Assembly: GCA_027605045.1 (NCBI GenBank)
Contig: JAQFWX010000039.1
Span: forward strand, 186,001-250,000
Direction of reading: 5' to 3'
Length of the DNA stretch: 64,000 nucleotides
DNA from: Phallus indusiatus
Taxonomy: Eukaryota > Basidiomycota > Agaricomycetes > Phallales > Phallaceae
Part shown: in pieces, positions 1-14,000 of the stretch
How the letters are laid out: the number at the start of each line of letters is the position of its first letter
Numbering within the stretch: the stretch's first letter is position 1
Made by a program: the position numbers and the translations under genes
The notes under the pieces: model-generated
What the model was told of the DNA's origin: nothing
Seen by the model: only the letters and a program-made list of their open reading frames with translations
The model's database searches: none

Positions 1-64
1 TTCTTTTTTTCTATTTTTTCCTATCTTTTCTTGGGGGTGTTCATCGGTTTGGCAAAACGTAAAG

Positions 65-1241
65 CGTATTGCGCGTCCTACGGTAATCATGTTCCATGGT
101 AATGCCGGAAACATAGGCCATAGAATCCCTATCGCCAGCGCCTTCCTTAAAAGATTGCGGTGCAACGTGTTGATGGTATCGTACAGAGGGTGAGGGTTCC
201 TCTACTAAAATAAGCCGATCTTTAGACACCACTTTAACACTTGGTTCTTGATTTTTTGATGATAGATATGGTCTTAGTGAAGGTAGTCCATCGGAAAAAG
301 GTACTATGGGCACAATTTTTTTTAAATATTGCCAAATGGTCTAACTTTTTGTTTCATCGGGTAAATTAGGATTCCGTATCGATGCTCAGGTAAACCATAC
401 ACTCAATTTTTAATTTGTGGATTCCAACTTGTCCACCGACCAATCAACGTTTATTCTGACCGAGAATTGATCGTACCAATCAGACAGCATTGGACTATGT
501 GACTTCACATCCTATTTTAGGATGCCCCACCAAAGACGGTGATGGACCCACTCCGAAAATCATTATTTACGGTCAATCTATAGGAGGAGCTGTGGCTTTG
601 GATCTTGCCGCGCGTAATCCTCAGATCGTGACCGCCCTGATCCTCGAAAACACTTTTCTTTCGATGGTGAGTAGTAGGTTAATATCATCAACCTTCCACC
701 TATTCACCGTATCTCATCTATCTATCATCAACTTTGTGTGTCTGTGTGCGCGTGTGTATATATCAGCACCACATGATACCAGCCGCGATCCCATTTCTGG
801 CTCCCTTCTCTTTCCTATGCCACCAGCGTTGGGATAACATTACAGCGATACAGAAGCTACCGTCGAATATGGCTTTATTGATGTTAAGGTGCGTGTTCAA
901 TCAACGGATGAAAAGTTCTAGAATTTTTTGATTTATCATTTGAGTTGCAGCGGTTTACAAGATGAAATCGTGCCCTCGTCTCACATGAAAGGATTATGGG
1001 AGATTGCGCAGAAGACTGGGCACAGACTGGCGACGTGGATAGACTTCCCGAATGGGATGCACAGTGAGTCTCTTTTTGTTCCATCAAACAAAGAACTTCC
1101 GAAATATCATCTTCTAACTAACGATCTTTTGTTGTTGTGGCTGCCCTTTTTTAAACCTCTTTTGATAAAGATGATACGGTTGTGCAACCGGGTTATTGGG
1201 ATGCTATACAGACTTTTTACGATAAGATTGTGGAGATGTAA
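65..1241 (+). CDS. BEM46/ABHD13-like alpha/beta hydrolase, 3' part
   Basis: Serine hydrolase of the BEM46 family, usually a membrane-anchored protein of the endomembrane system. Seven exons can be joined in frame: 65-189, 266-300, 370-389, 484-666, 767-888, 951-1063 and 1171-1241, all with GT-AG introns and matching phases. The joined protein shows the oxyanion-loop motif [11 protein letters not shown], then [13 protein letters not shown], the nucleophile elbow GQSIGG (Ser), ENTFLSM, the acid loop GLQDEIVP (Asp) and the catalytic His in GMHND, ending in FYDKIVEM. The N-terminal membrane segment and start codon are outside the window: bases 1-64 are the pyrimidine-rich end of an intron whose first AG is at 63-64. 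Family identity is secure from motif order; the substrate is unknown. Confidence 0.88.
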
Positions 1242-4200
1242 AAATGCCGAATTATGTATTGGAATATTAGGAGGAAGGAGCAGTCGACTTGACGATATGG
1301 GCCGTAGACTACCATCATTTGAAAAAAGCTTCGCTGGCACATGTCACAATATGCTTTAGTCTGCTTTGTGGGAAATCGCTGCTGCCGCCTGCGCCCACGC
1401 TCGCCCATATCATAGCACCTATACCTCCTATCCTCCTATGTATGCATGAATGACTTGGTTACTTGGTATTGTTATTTTAAGAAAAGTAAAAAACTGTTTA
1501 TATTTAGTTCTCTTTCCCAGTCTAATAATCTAATAACGTTGTATTTCATCCGGCATTGCTCAAATACTTTTGGCTATGTAACGCACATGGTGCCGTTCAT
1601 GTCAAACTACCGGTTCACATGTAACGCTCCTCCTTGCCATATGGTTTTGGTACCATTCCATCCATCATCTCAGCCTCAGGCATGCATGCCTGAAAATATA
1701 AAGTGTTCCTCGAACCACTGGCCGAAACACTGGCCGAAACATTTGTTCGGAATACCACTTCAGCCTTCAGGCACACTAGTGAAGGCAGACCGGCGGATTC
1801 ATAAACGAATAAGATCGAAAGGATTCATATTTCTCCTACGTATGCGAAAGACATCGGAACAAAGATAAAAGGTAACAGCAGTCCAGCATTTGTCCTGTTT
1901 CAAAGCTTTAGTACAATAGAATATAATACAAAAACATAACAATCTGGCAATGAACCTATATCATTCAGGAGTAACGTAGAAATCGTTTCATCCATGGGCC
2001 AAGCGTTTCAAATGCTACGAAGAGCGCCCTGAGGACCTGAATGAAAGCTTGAGGACCTGAGGACCTGAGATCTGAGAGCCTAAGGACCCTGAGGTCTGGT
2101 CTTTGATGAAAGCCTATACTAGATTCCTGACGAACGATTTGAAATGTACTGTTAATAACCGGAAATAACCAATCCATCTACAACAGCCGCTCGCAGTTCC
2201 ATTGCCTTTTGAACAATAGGATACAATACAATCATATGGTATCCAATAAACGCGCCTGGGTTTTCGATTCTCTTCTCGTTTAAAGGCTGAGTCTTGTATT
2301 CATCTTCCGCAGATGGCCCATGGGCACGTGTAGTTGGGTGTCGGGCGCGGTGTATTTGATTTTATTTTTTTCGGTGCTGCTGGTTTGGAGGATATCGCCT
2401 TATGATATGATATGGTATGATAAAAACAAGTAATCGCAATCATATCAGTACTCTCCAGATTCGTTGTTATCAAAAAGAAACTAACCGGTAAGATAAGTTA
2501 TTATCGAGTGCATGGCATAGCAATCAACCAACTAACCTCAGCAGCTCGCAGCCTTTTCTTTCTTTTTGACCGTCAAACAAACGTTTTTGACATGCACAGT
2601 GCATAGCGAGAATGCTGATGATATCAAGTTATTCGACATGTGGGTGGCCAACTTTCTTGAAAATCCTATTTTTCCGGGAAATCGCTGTCAGACAAGTGTT
2701 GCATCACAGATATGTTGTGTTTATCACGCACTAAGGCCTGAAGGCTTGACACTAGGCTAGCACGCCGGTACTATAAGACTCACGTCAAAAGAAATGGGTA
2801 TGTAGAGCAATCTTGGCACAGGGTGCGTGACAGCACAATCGTAAGGAATGATGATGGTACGTTAGGTTCTGAGCGAGATGAGGCCGGTATTGTTTTACCT
2901 GCGGACGAAGCGCATTGCGTCAGTTTATCAACACATTAAGGTAAAACAATCTTTTTGTTAAGATGAAAGAAGAACATAAATCAGAGAGAAGATTATATAA
3001 TACCCCGGTATTCAAGGGGATTCAACGTGTTCATTCGATGAGCACCGCGCGTAGACTAGCGAGCTGCAGTCTCATCGTCGAAAACACAGTGCAAAGAAAT
3101 AAATCAAACTTTTTCATCAAGAACTGATGCTCAAAGGAAATTTATCAACTTAGAATTGATTCGCATACCTCTCTTCTTAATCCATTAATCAAGGGATCTC
3201 TTGCGAATATCGGGCTTGCCATGTTGCAGAAACCAAGAGTGAACGATTCGACCGTTGGTGAGAGGCAAGAAGGAGAAACGGGAGATGGAAACCACCGGCT
3301 TACGAAATACGCACGAATTAACTGGTCCCAGTTAGTTCTCACGCCCAGCCTAGTACACAGTGCATAAACACGCTTTTGTGCTCATTTACATATGTATTGG
3401 TACCTAAATCTATATCTAAAAGGTATATGCTGTATCAGTCGTTGATGATCCACAGGTGAATATAACCTGCAAAAGAAGCAAGGCAAGTCGATCACAAGCT
3501 TATAGTCCCCGAATTGTGATGCGGTGGTACTATGTAGTAAGGACAAAGAACAATTAACTAAGTATCAGGCCTGAATCCCGTGCTGCTTACTCTAAAGCTC
3601 GTGGAAGCTTTAACTCTGCAAACAAAGTTTCAAGTTTTAATAAAACAATAGAAAAACCGGCAGTGAACATACCGGTACGACGACTCCAGATACACGGCGG
3701 TCCTTAATACCTACAGCCATTACTAATGATAAAATGCAAATTACATCTTGTCCGAGGAATCGTATCATAAACGTCGGCCGCGTTTTCCAGGCACTGGTGA
3801 AACGAATGCGCGAGCTGCGAGCACTGCATCCCCGGCGCGGCCCAAGTCGGTAATCGTGGTCCCCTAAGCTTCAAGAACAAGGACGCTCAAACTCAAGTCT
3901 CAGCATAGTGATCCCCCTTCAGCTGTTTTAAGAAAACCAGTGCCCAGTAAAGTGCCTAGGCTTTAACAATAGTACGCGCTAGGCAGTCTATAAACTGGTC
4001 GGGATCAGCACACAGCTTGAGAGTCGTTGAGCGCCAGAATTTCGACACTGTACCAGCTGTGTACCCCCGCACTAGTTTCAACAGGTTTCTAAGGATTGTT
4101 CGTGAATATGTAGTTTACTCCTAAGAGCGAGTTGATATGAAGAATGGCATTGTCAGTGACTCTGCCCTCTCAAATGGCCAATAATGGCAGAAGTTGAAGT

Positions 4201-4901
4201 TGAATACGTTTTGAAAGTTTAAACTCCGATACACTGGCGCAGGCTTGTCCAATTCGCTTGTCTTGAACTCTTGACTTCAGAACACACGACGCGTCATGGA
4301 TAAGCTCATATTTTGGCTTGAAGAAGTATCGACGCAGCCCGGTTTAACCGGTTCAGACTGAGTATGTCTCCGTTGTTGGGTCGGGTGTCCGATCGCGGTG
4401 CTCTCAGGCTGCCAGTGGGCTGTTGCACGTTTAACCTTGCACCGCGGGCGTATGAACGGTTCCAATACTGTTGCGGATTCGAAAAAACTTGCGCGTCCAA
4501 TTTCTAACCGATAAAGTAGCTGTCCCTCTCTCCTTTGCGTTCTGAGAGCAGCCGTTTGCTAACTCGTACCCGGTCCAATTAGTAACACACTCCCATCCAC
4601 AGACTCCAATGTGTAATGATAGTCAATATTGCATCATTGTACATAAACGAACTTCAATCCACGGATATAAAGCATATGATATAATCAACAAACTGCGAAT
4701 ACTCAACGGTCAGATTCCGCAAAACCCTCACGACTCCAAAGTCCGAGATGCTTCGCATACCAGGTCCCCAGTCCAAGATCTCACGCCCAGCCTAAGAAAA
4801 ACGTAAACGCAGTTAAACGTTTTTGCAATTCAAAATAAGGGCCTTCTTTCTATTAGTAAGTTTAACGTAGAAAGAAAAAAAGAAAGAAGCGGTTCCACGG
4901 C
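1242..4901. other. Intergenic region without a convincing gene
   Basis: About 3.7 kb between the end of the hydrolase and the end of ARG5,6. Open frames up to 140 codons exist but have no recognisable motif, no plausible exon partners and biased composition. A short imperfect direct-repeat patch lies at 2031-2096. The phrase ctcacgcccagcct occurs at about 3338 and again near 4782, close to the ARG5,6 stop; this may be a decayed local duplication or chance. Confidence 0.6.
2031..2096. repeat. Imperfect short direct repeats
   Basis: Several copies of gaggacctga and relatives such as tctgagagcc and ccctgaggtc follow one another. Simple local sequence with no coding sense. Confidence 0.5.
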
Positions 4902-8014
<3,113 letters not shown>

Positions 8015-8978
8015 ATTGGTTAAAACAATGATGAAAGGATAAAGAAAAAAGAACTAGTTTAGATGGTTTTAAAAGAGTGGTTTTGAGACGAAGTTTTTTG
8101 GAGCGCGCAGGACAAGGAACTGTGACTTAGCAGGGTTATGTAACCCCCGCCGGCTTTCAAAGCGGAACCAAAAAAATTCTCGGAAACCTGTCGTTGTGTG
8201 GGTTACTATGAACGTTTCACTACTTCACTTTTGGAGATTTCTCATGAAGAAAAAAAACACGTCGACGTGTGCACTGTGATGTTATATTCAGACTGCCAAT
8301 TATACATCATTCTTAACCTTTCCTTTTTACCCTTTTACCCGAGGGCCGGGGGTTGTTTGTTTTTTCTCTCTTCTTTCTTCTTGGCCCCAATTTGAAGCAA
8401 ATGAAGGCAACTCCGGATCGATACGCGTTAATTACGATGCAATGCGAGTGGACAACGAGGCTAAAGAACATGTTTTTCCAATGAAAACACATGCCGCGTT
8501 CGAAATTGAAGGATAAACAAAGGATAAAAAAAATGAGAGCGAAATTCGCTTTGGTTCGGCTTTTTCATGCACAAGAACATGGTGACGTGGCTTGTGGTTA
8601 TACTTTCTCGACTTCCAATCTTCTATTGGAAGTGATCCGAGTTTCCTTCTTGAAGGCTTTTTTTACTCTGCGGTTTGAATACCGAAATCGACCCGAGTTA
8701 AATAATTTCAAGATCTTGCAAAAAAAAAAAGGTCAGGCCTAGTTCATTCCGATGTTTTTCTGACGTGATGCATGAAATTTGCTTGGAATTAGTATTATTC
8801 ACATGCGTGGTCTTTATCCTCGGCCTTGGAACTTTTTCAGTTCTACCAAAGGGCCAAAGTAGCACCGTATATTCTCCATCGTCCCGGTGCCGAACAAGAA
8901 AAAAAGTCATGTATATAAAACAACAAGAGACAGGTGACGAAAAGCAAAAAGCAACAAAAAATCTCGCCTGGCACTGGC
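8015..8978. other. Divergent intergenic region between ARG5,6 and the cellulase
   Basis: About 960 bases that must hold the promoters of both ARG5,6 (-) and the cellulase (+). Small open frames such as that at 8491-8742 are low-complexity and look accidental. No exact Gcn4-type TGACTCA site was seen; only a partial match, TGACTTA, near 8122. Confidence 0.6.
8912..8919 (+). promoter_or_regulatory. TATA box of the endoglucanase gene
   Basis: A perfect TATATAAA lies 60 bases before the start codon at 8979, a normal distance for a strongly inducible secreted-enzyme gene. Confidence 0.6.
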
Positions 8979-10689
8979 ATGATGCTTTCTTTGATTGCGC
9001 TGCTCTCTATTCTTCCGGCCGCACTTGCCCAATCACCTGTTTGGGGACAATGTAAGAATCACTGACATTCTCGTGAATCTCGCCATTGAATCAAAATTAA
9101 TGAACCTCCAGGTGGTGTTAGTGCCATTTCCATAATTTCTTTCTCAGCAAAATGGGAGATGTTCTCATTTATGGTATTTTTAGGGTATTAACTGGACTGG
9201 TGCTACAACATGCGCTTCAGGATCAGCATGCGTTTACTCAAACCCTTGTAAGTAATATATTACACACACGCACATGTCCATGTCTATCACATCCACATTT
9301 TTTATATATGACCGTGACGTAACGAATAAATATAGATTACAGTCAATGTATACCGGGAGCTAGTCCAACCAGTGCTCAGCCGACTGCACCCCCTACAACC
9401 GTTCCAACCCAGCCGACTACCACGCAAGGTGGAGCGTCGCCCACGTCTGGTGCAACCTGCCCAGGTCCCAAAACCAAATTCAAATATTTCGGTGTCAATG
9501 AAAGTGGTGCTGAATTCGGAAACACCGTTCTTCCCGGTGAATTGGGTAAGTAGCAATTGGACGAAATTTAGGAAGTTTTTTTTTTGTGGGTCTGAATAAA
9601 ATTTGTTGATAGGCAAGGATTATATCTGGCCTGCACCTTCTAGCATTGATGTTCGTCTTTTTTGTTACACGATGGGACAAATGCCAACAAGTCTAACATA
9701 CAATCTTCTCTACAGTACTTCGTTGAAAATAACTTTAATGTTTTCCGTGTAACCTTCCTCATGGAAAGAATGAACCCCCCAGCTACCGGTCTCCTAGGAC
9801 CTTTCAACGAAACGTACCTCGAAGGACTCACCAGCACCGTAAGCTACATCACTGAAAAGGGTGCTTTCGCCATCGTCGATCCCCACAACTACATGAGATA
9901 TAACGGTAACGTCATCAACAGCACTTCGACTTTCCAAAGTTGGTGGCAGAGCCTTGCTACGGTTTTCGTATGTATCAAAGCCTCTGATATTATATGCTTT
10001 TTGACAATAATTTAGGCGTCTAACCCCAATGTTATCTTCGACGTTCAAAATGAACCCTATGGAATTGATGCCGAGACTGTTTTCGAACTCAATCAAGCTG
10101 CTATCGATGGTATCCGCGCATCCGGTGCAACATCTCAATTAATTCTTGTCGAAGGTACCCGCATACATAACTCACATCATCTAAACTTTACACTTATCTT
10201 GATCACAGGAACTTCATACACCGGTGCCTGGACTTGGATTTCATCAGGCAATGGGGCAGCTTTCGGTGCAATCCAAGACCCGAGCAACAACGTAGCCGTC
10301 GAAATGCACCAATATCTCGACTCCGATGGTTCAGGCACAAGTGACATATGTGTAAACAACACGATTGGTGTGGACAGACTTCAATCCGCTACACAATGGC
10401 TTCAACAAAATAATTTGAAAGGATTTTTGGGCGAAATCGGTGCTGGAAACAACAGTAAGTCGTTCTTGAGCATTTAGTGTTTTTTTTGTTTATGTACATA
10501 TTCTTCTTCAAAGCCGTCTGTGCTGAAGCCGTTGCTGGGGCGCTTTGTCTCATGCAACAATCCGGCGTGTGGATCGGTGCTTCGTGGTGGGCTGCTGGAC
10601 AATGGTGGGGAACTTACTACCAAAGCATTGAGCCACCAAGTGGTCCTGCCGTTTCCACTTACGTCCCGTTATTCGAGTCATTCCAGTGA
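8979..10689 (+). CDS. Secreted endo-beta-1,4-glucanase, CBM1 plus GH5 (subfamily 5 type)
   Basis: Cellulase that cuts internal beta-1,4-glucan bonds outside the cell. Nine exons join in frame to 400 residues: 8979-9051, 9112-9116, 9183-9246, 9336-9545, 9613-9650, 9716-9967, 10016-10154, 10209-10454 and 10514-10689. Order: signal peptide (MMLSLIALLSILPAALA), N-terminal cellulose-binding CBM1 with QCGGINWTG and SNPYYSQC, a Pro/Thr/Ser linker (about residues 50-85), then the GH5 barrel. Motifs are FRVTFLMERM, VDPHNYMRY, the acid/base Glu in DVQNEPYGID, MHQYLDSDGSG, the nucleophile Glu in FLGEIGAG, and GASWWAAGQWWG. Exon 2 is only five bases and completes the CQCGG part of the CBM. Start: first of two adjacent ATG codons, 60 bases after the TATA box. 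Related to Trichoderma EGII/Cel5A-type enzymes. Confidence 0.93.
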
Positions 10690-11020
10690 TCGCCGTGCCA
10701 ATTTTGGTTGTTATTTTATGTACAAAAGTTTTGTTTTAACGGAGAATATACTATGTGTATTCTGTATTCTAAGCTGTTGTGATCTTATTTTGCGTCCGAA
10801 CGGAAACGCGAGTGAAACCTTGAGCAAAAGTTAGACCGGCTGGAATGATATTTATGCAATACACTTTTTCGACTAGGAACGTTAACATAGAAATATCAAA
10901 GTAACTCATCATTCATTGTCATTTAATTTGTCTGTGATATTGTTTCGTAATACAAATTCATAATAATTATATTCATTTCCGCATACATAGATTGGAAATT
11001 CTGTTTGGGTTCGGAAATAG
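10690..11020. other. Convergent 3' intergenic region
   Basis: AT-rich spacer between the end of the cellulase (+) and the end of NLR copy A (-). It should contain both 3' untranslated regions; no gene is seen. Confidence 0.6.
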
Positions 11021-14000
11021 CTAGTCATTTCTGAGTCTATGACATTGTGTCCAATTAGATCCATGCACGAAATTTGTGAAATTCAATTTCGTTATGTCTT
11101 TATGAGGCATATGCATCATGCACGGGAACCAGAAGCGCTTTCTTCTATTTTCTGGAACCCAAAACAACAGCTCACCCTGCAAACCTAAAACCCATCCATT
11201 ATCCATATGGGCGAAAGCAGGAAGCGAAGCTTTCTTCCAGGCCATTAATGCGTAATCCAATATCTCCGTCTTGTTGGATAACGGTTTTCTGAGTGTCTCT
11301 TTAAGTAAACCAAATTAAATGAATATATGTGATACTACTAAAGCTTACCCTTCAATGCTGGAACCGTCGGCGTCCGAGACTGGAGGAGCACTGTACAGAG
11401 CCGACATGGTCTCATACGTAGCCAAGTCCCAGACAGAACATTGCGAAGAGTTTCTAATCGAATCCGCGAGATATCTGTTGCTCAGAACTAGTTTCTCTAT
11501 ATTCTCCGGGTTGAACGGGTACCGAATTGACTTGATAATCGTGTTTTTGGATCGCATGTCCCAGATGTTTAAAAGCCCGGTTTTTTTGTCAATATCGGCA
11601 TTCGATGCCGTTATCATAAAATTTACATCATTTGAAAACCACAACTTTTCGATGGGCTGGCGCAACGACGGTTCTTTGAGCGATACTCCAGCCCGAGTGT
11701 CTGTGTCGAGCAGTATCACTTCGTCGTCGCCTGTCCATGTCAAATATTTCCCATTGGGTGATAGTCGTCTCGCAGTATCGTGGCGTGAGCATGGAATCGA
11801 GACCACCCTTGCTCCTGTTGATGCATCTAGGATGTTGACATGTTCCTCCGACATGCATATGATGTATTCCCCGCTGGCTGAACACGCCACTGTCATGTTA
11901 CGGGAGAACTGTGTATCGAACGTGAGTTGCGCAACTTTGTCGCCTGATTCGCATTCCCAAACTTCCCCTTTATTTCCTCTTACAATAGCGAATTGGGTAT
12001 CTCGCACGGAAATAAGTGTATTAATTGAGAATATCCGACAAATTGAAGGGACGACCTCGGTTTTTATTTGATCTGAAATAATAGTTCAACTGTTTGATAT
12101 ACATAAAGTGCTGATTGAAACATGAATCTACTCACTGGTGCGAATATCCCATATCTTGATAGTCTTGTGTTCGGTGAAAATAAGATATTTGCCCAAACAC
12201 AAATGTGCGGAAAATAGACAGTCTGGTCCACTTACAACGATCTCACCTTCTTTATCCCAGAGACAGAGTCCGCGACTGGCATTGACGTATGCCACGCGCA
12301 CATTTTTCTCATCAGAAGAAACACTGACAAATCTATTGTATTCATCGAGTTCGACGTCGAAAACAATCATGTTTGTCCCAATATCCGAGATTTGGAGGTG
12401 ATTTATATAGAAGGTGTTCCAATACTTGAGGATGAGATATACGCCCCGTAGCCAAATTTCATGAATTCCTTGAATATCCGGGCCACGTGAATGACGGGTC
12501 TCTGTAGATTTATCCCATTCTCGAACATGGATTGCACCATCAGGTGTGCGCAATGCAATTGATTGGGAATCATGTGAAAACCCCATGCAGAATATCCTGT
12601 CGTCTATATGGCATTGGCTGATTAATTCTCCTGTAGACACATTCCAAATCGAATACACGCTGATGGAGGTAGAAAGGAGATATTGATCATCGGGGGAAAA
12701 GTGAAAGCTCGGGGTCCACGTCTCACATATAATCTTTGTGACTTTAGTGTTTTTCTGTAAATCCCTGATCTCTATTGATCCACGAATGCTTTGAAAGGCA
12801 ATGTAGTTGTCGGTCAGTGCCAGGTCCCCTTCATCACAGCGGGACATGACATCCAGTGTGTCATGGTTCCGAGTGCTCCATATGTGCACATCCCCGGTTT
12901 GCCATTCATCGCGATCTCCCAGTGAATGTTGTGTATCACTCATAAAGGGTTCACGAAGATAGCGGTCATCTTTGGGGTCCCGATAAAGCGCAATCCAGTC
13001 TCCGTTAGGCGAAATGGCAGCGGATGTAAAAATAAAGTGCGCCTTATGAAAGGTTTTGGCGATTCGATGACTTTTTCTGTCGAATACGTGTGTGTCCTTG
13101 TTTGTGCACCAGATTATAAAGCACCCGTCCGAAGAGATCGTACAAAAATGACACTCCACACCGGCCTCCTTATACTTCTCTATACTGGGCACCTTTGTTA
13201 TCATATTCCATACCAGGATATCACCGCCGTAAAAACAGCAGTAAATCAATTCTCCATCAGGGGAAAACACGATGTCGGAGACTCCACGCCAGTCATCGAA
13301 CAGACGATGTCGATGATTCACATATTCAGAACGAATCTTTGTCACAAGTCGGTCCCCTGTTAAATAGTCCCATACCCAAAAATCACCTCTGTCTGATCCA
13401 CTTGCGATATATCTGCCTTTCGGAGAAAACGCAAGCGTAACAGGAGTTCCGGCTGAACCATGCCTTTGCGTGATACCGTTTTTGTGCGTATAACTGACGG
13501 GTTGACCGATATCAAACGTGAACAGTCGAGGATAGCTTGAAAGGTATTGTCTGGACACAAACGAATCGGTGGGAGTAAAGGGAAGAGCAGAAAGGTAAAG
13601 GTGCGGGGTGCTCTCTGTCATCGTGTCTCCAAAATCAAACCCAAACTCCCATGTATCCATAGCATCTGCAGCTAAAGTTCCGTCTCCATCCTACCATCTC
13701 GTTCAGCCATTGAATACGCGATAAATAAAAAAAAATACTCACTTTGCACCAATTCATTATATCTCGCATCGTTACGCAGCCTCGATCAACGGCATTTAAC
13801 AAACTTAGCGCCTCAAAATAATATAGCAGTTTGTTGTCCATCAATTCCCGGATCTTGCGAACAAGTTCCTCGCTATGTAGTGATGACTGGAGATGAAAGC
13901 CCCAAAAACGACATGAATATGACAAATGCAACGGAATGGCTTTCTCGACCCGTGAATGGAAATCGGGTAATGTGCGGTTCCGCAGGTGTGATGTCTCCAG

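Noticed and set aside
1446..1868. 140-codon open frame after the hydrolase gene
   Set aside because: No motif, no splice partners and biased composition; probably random in AT-rich spacer.
11345..12071. Long plus-strand frames opposite the propeller exons (for example 11319-12071), repeated in every copy
   Set aside because: They mirror the conserved minus-strand coding sequence and show no protein motif; antisense shadows.
12136..13690. High-identity (HET-E type) WD40 repeats
   Set aside because: Blades within each propeller are clearly different from each other, so this is not the hypermutable identical-repeat type.
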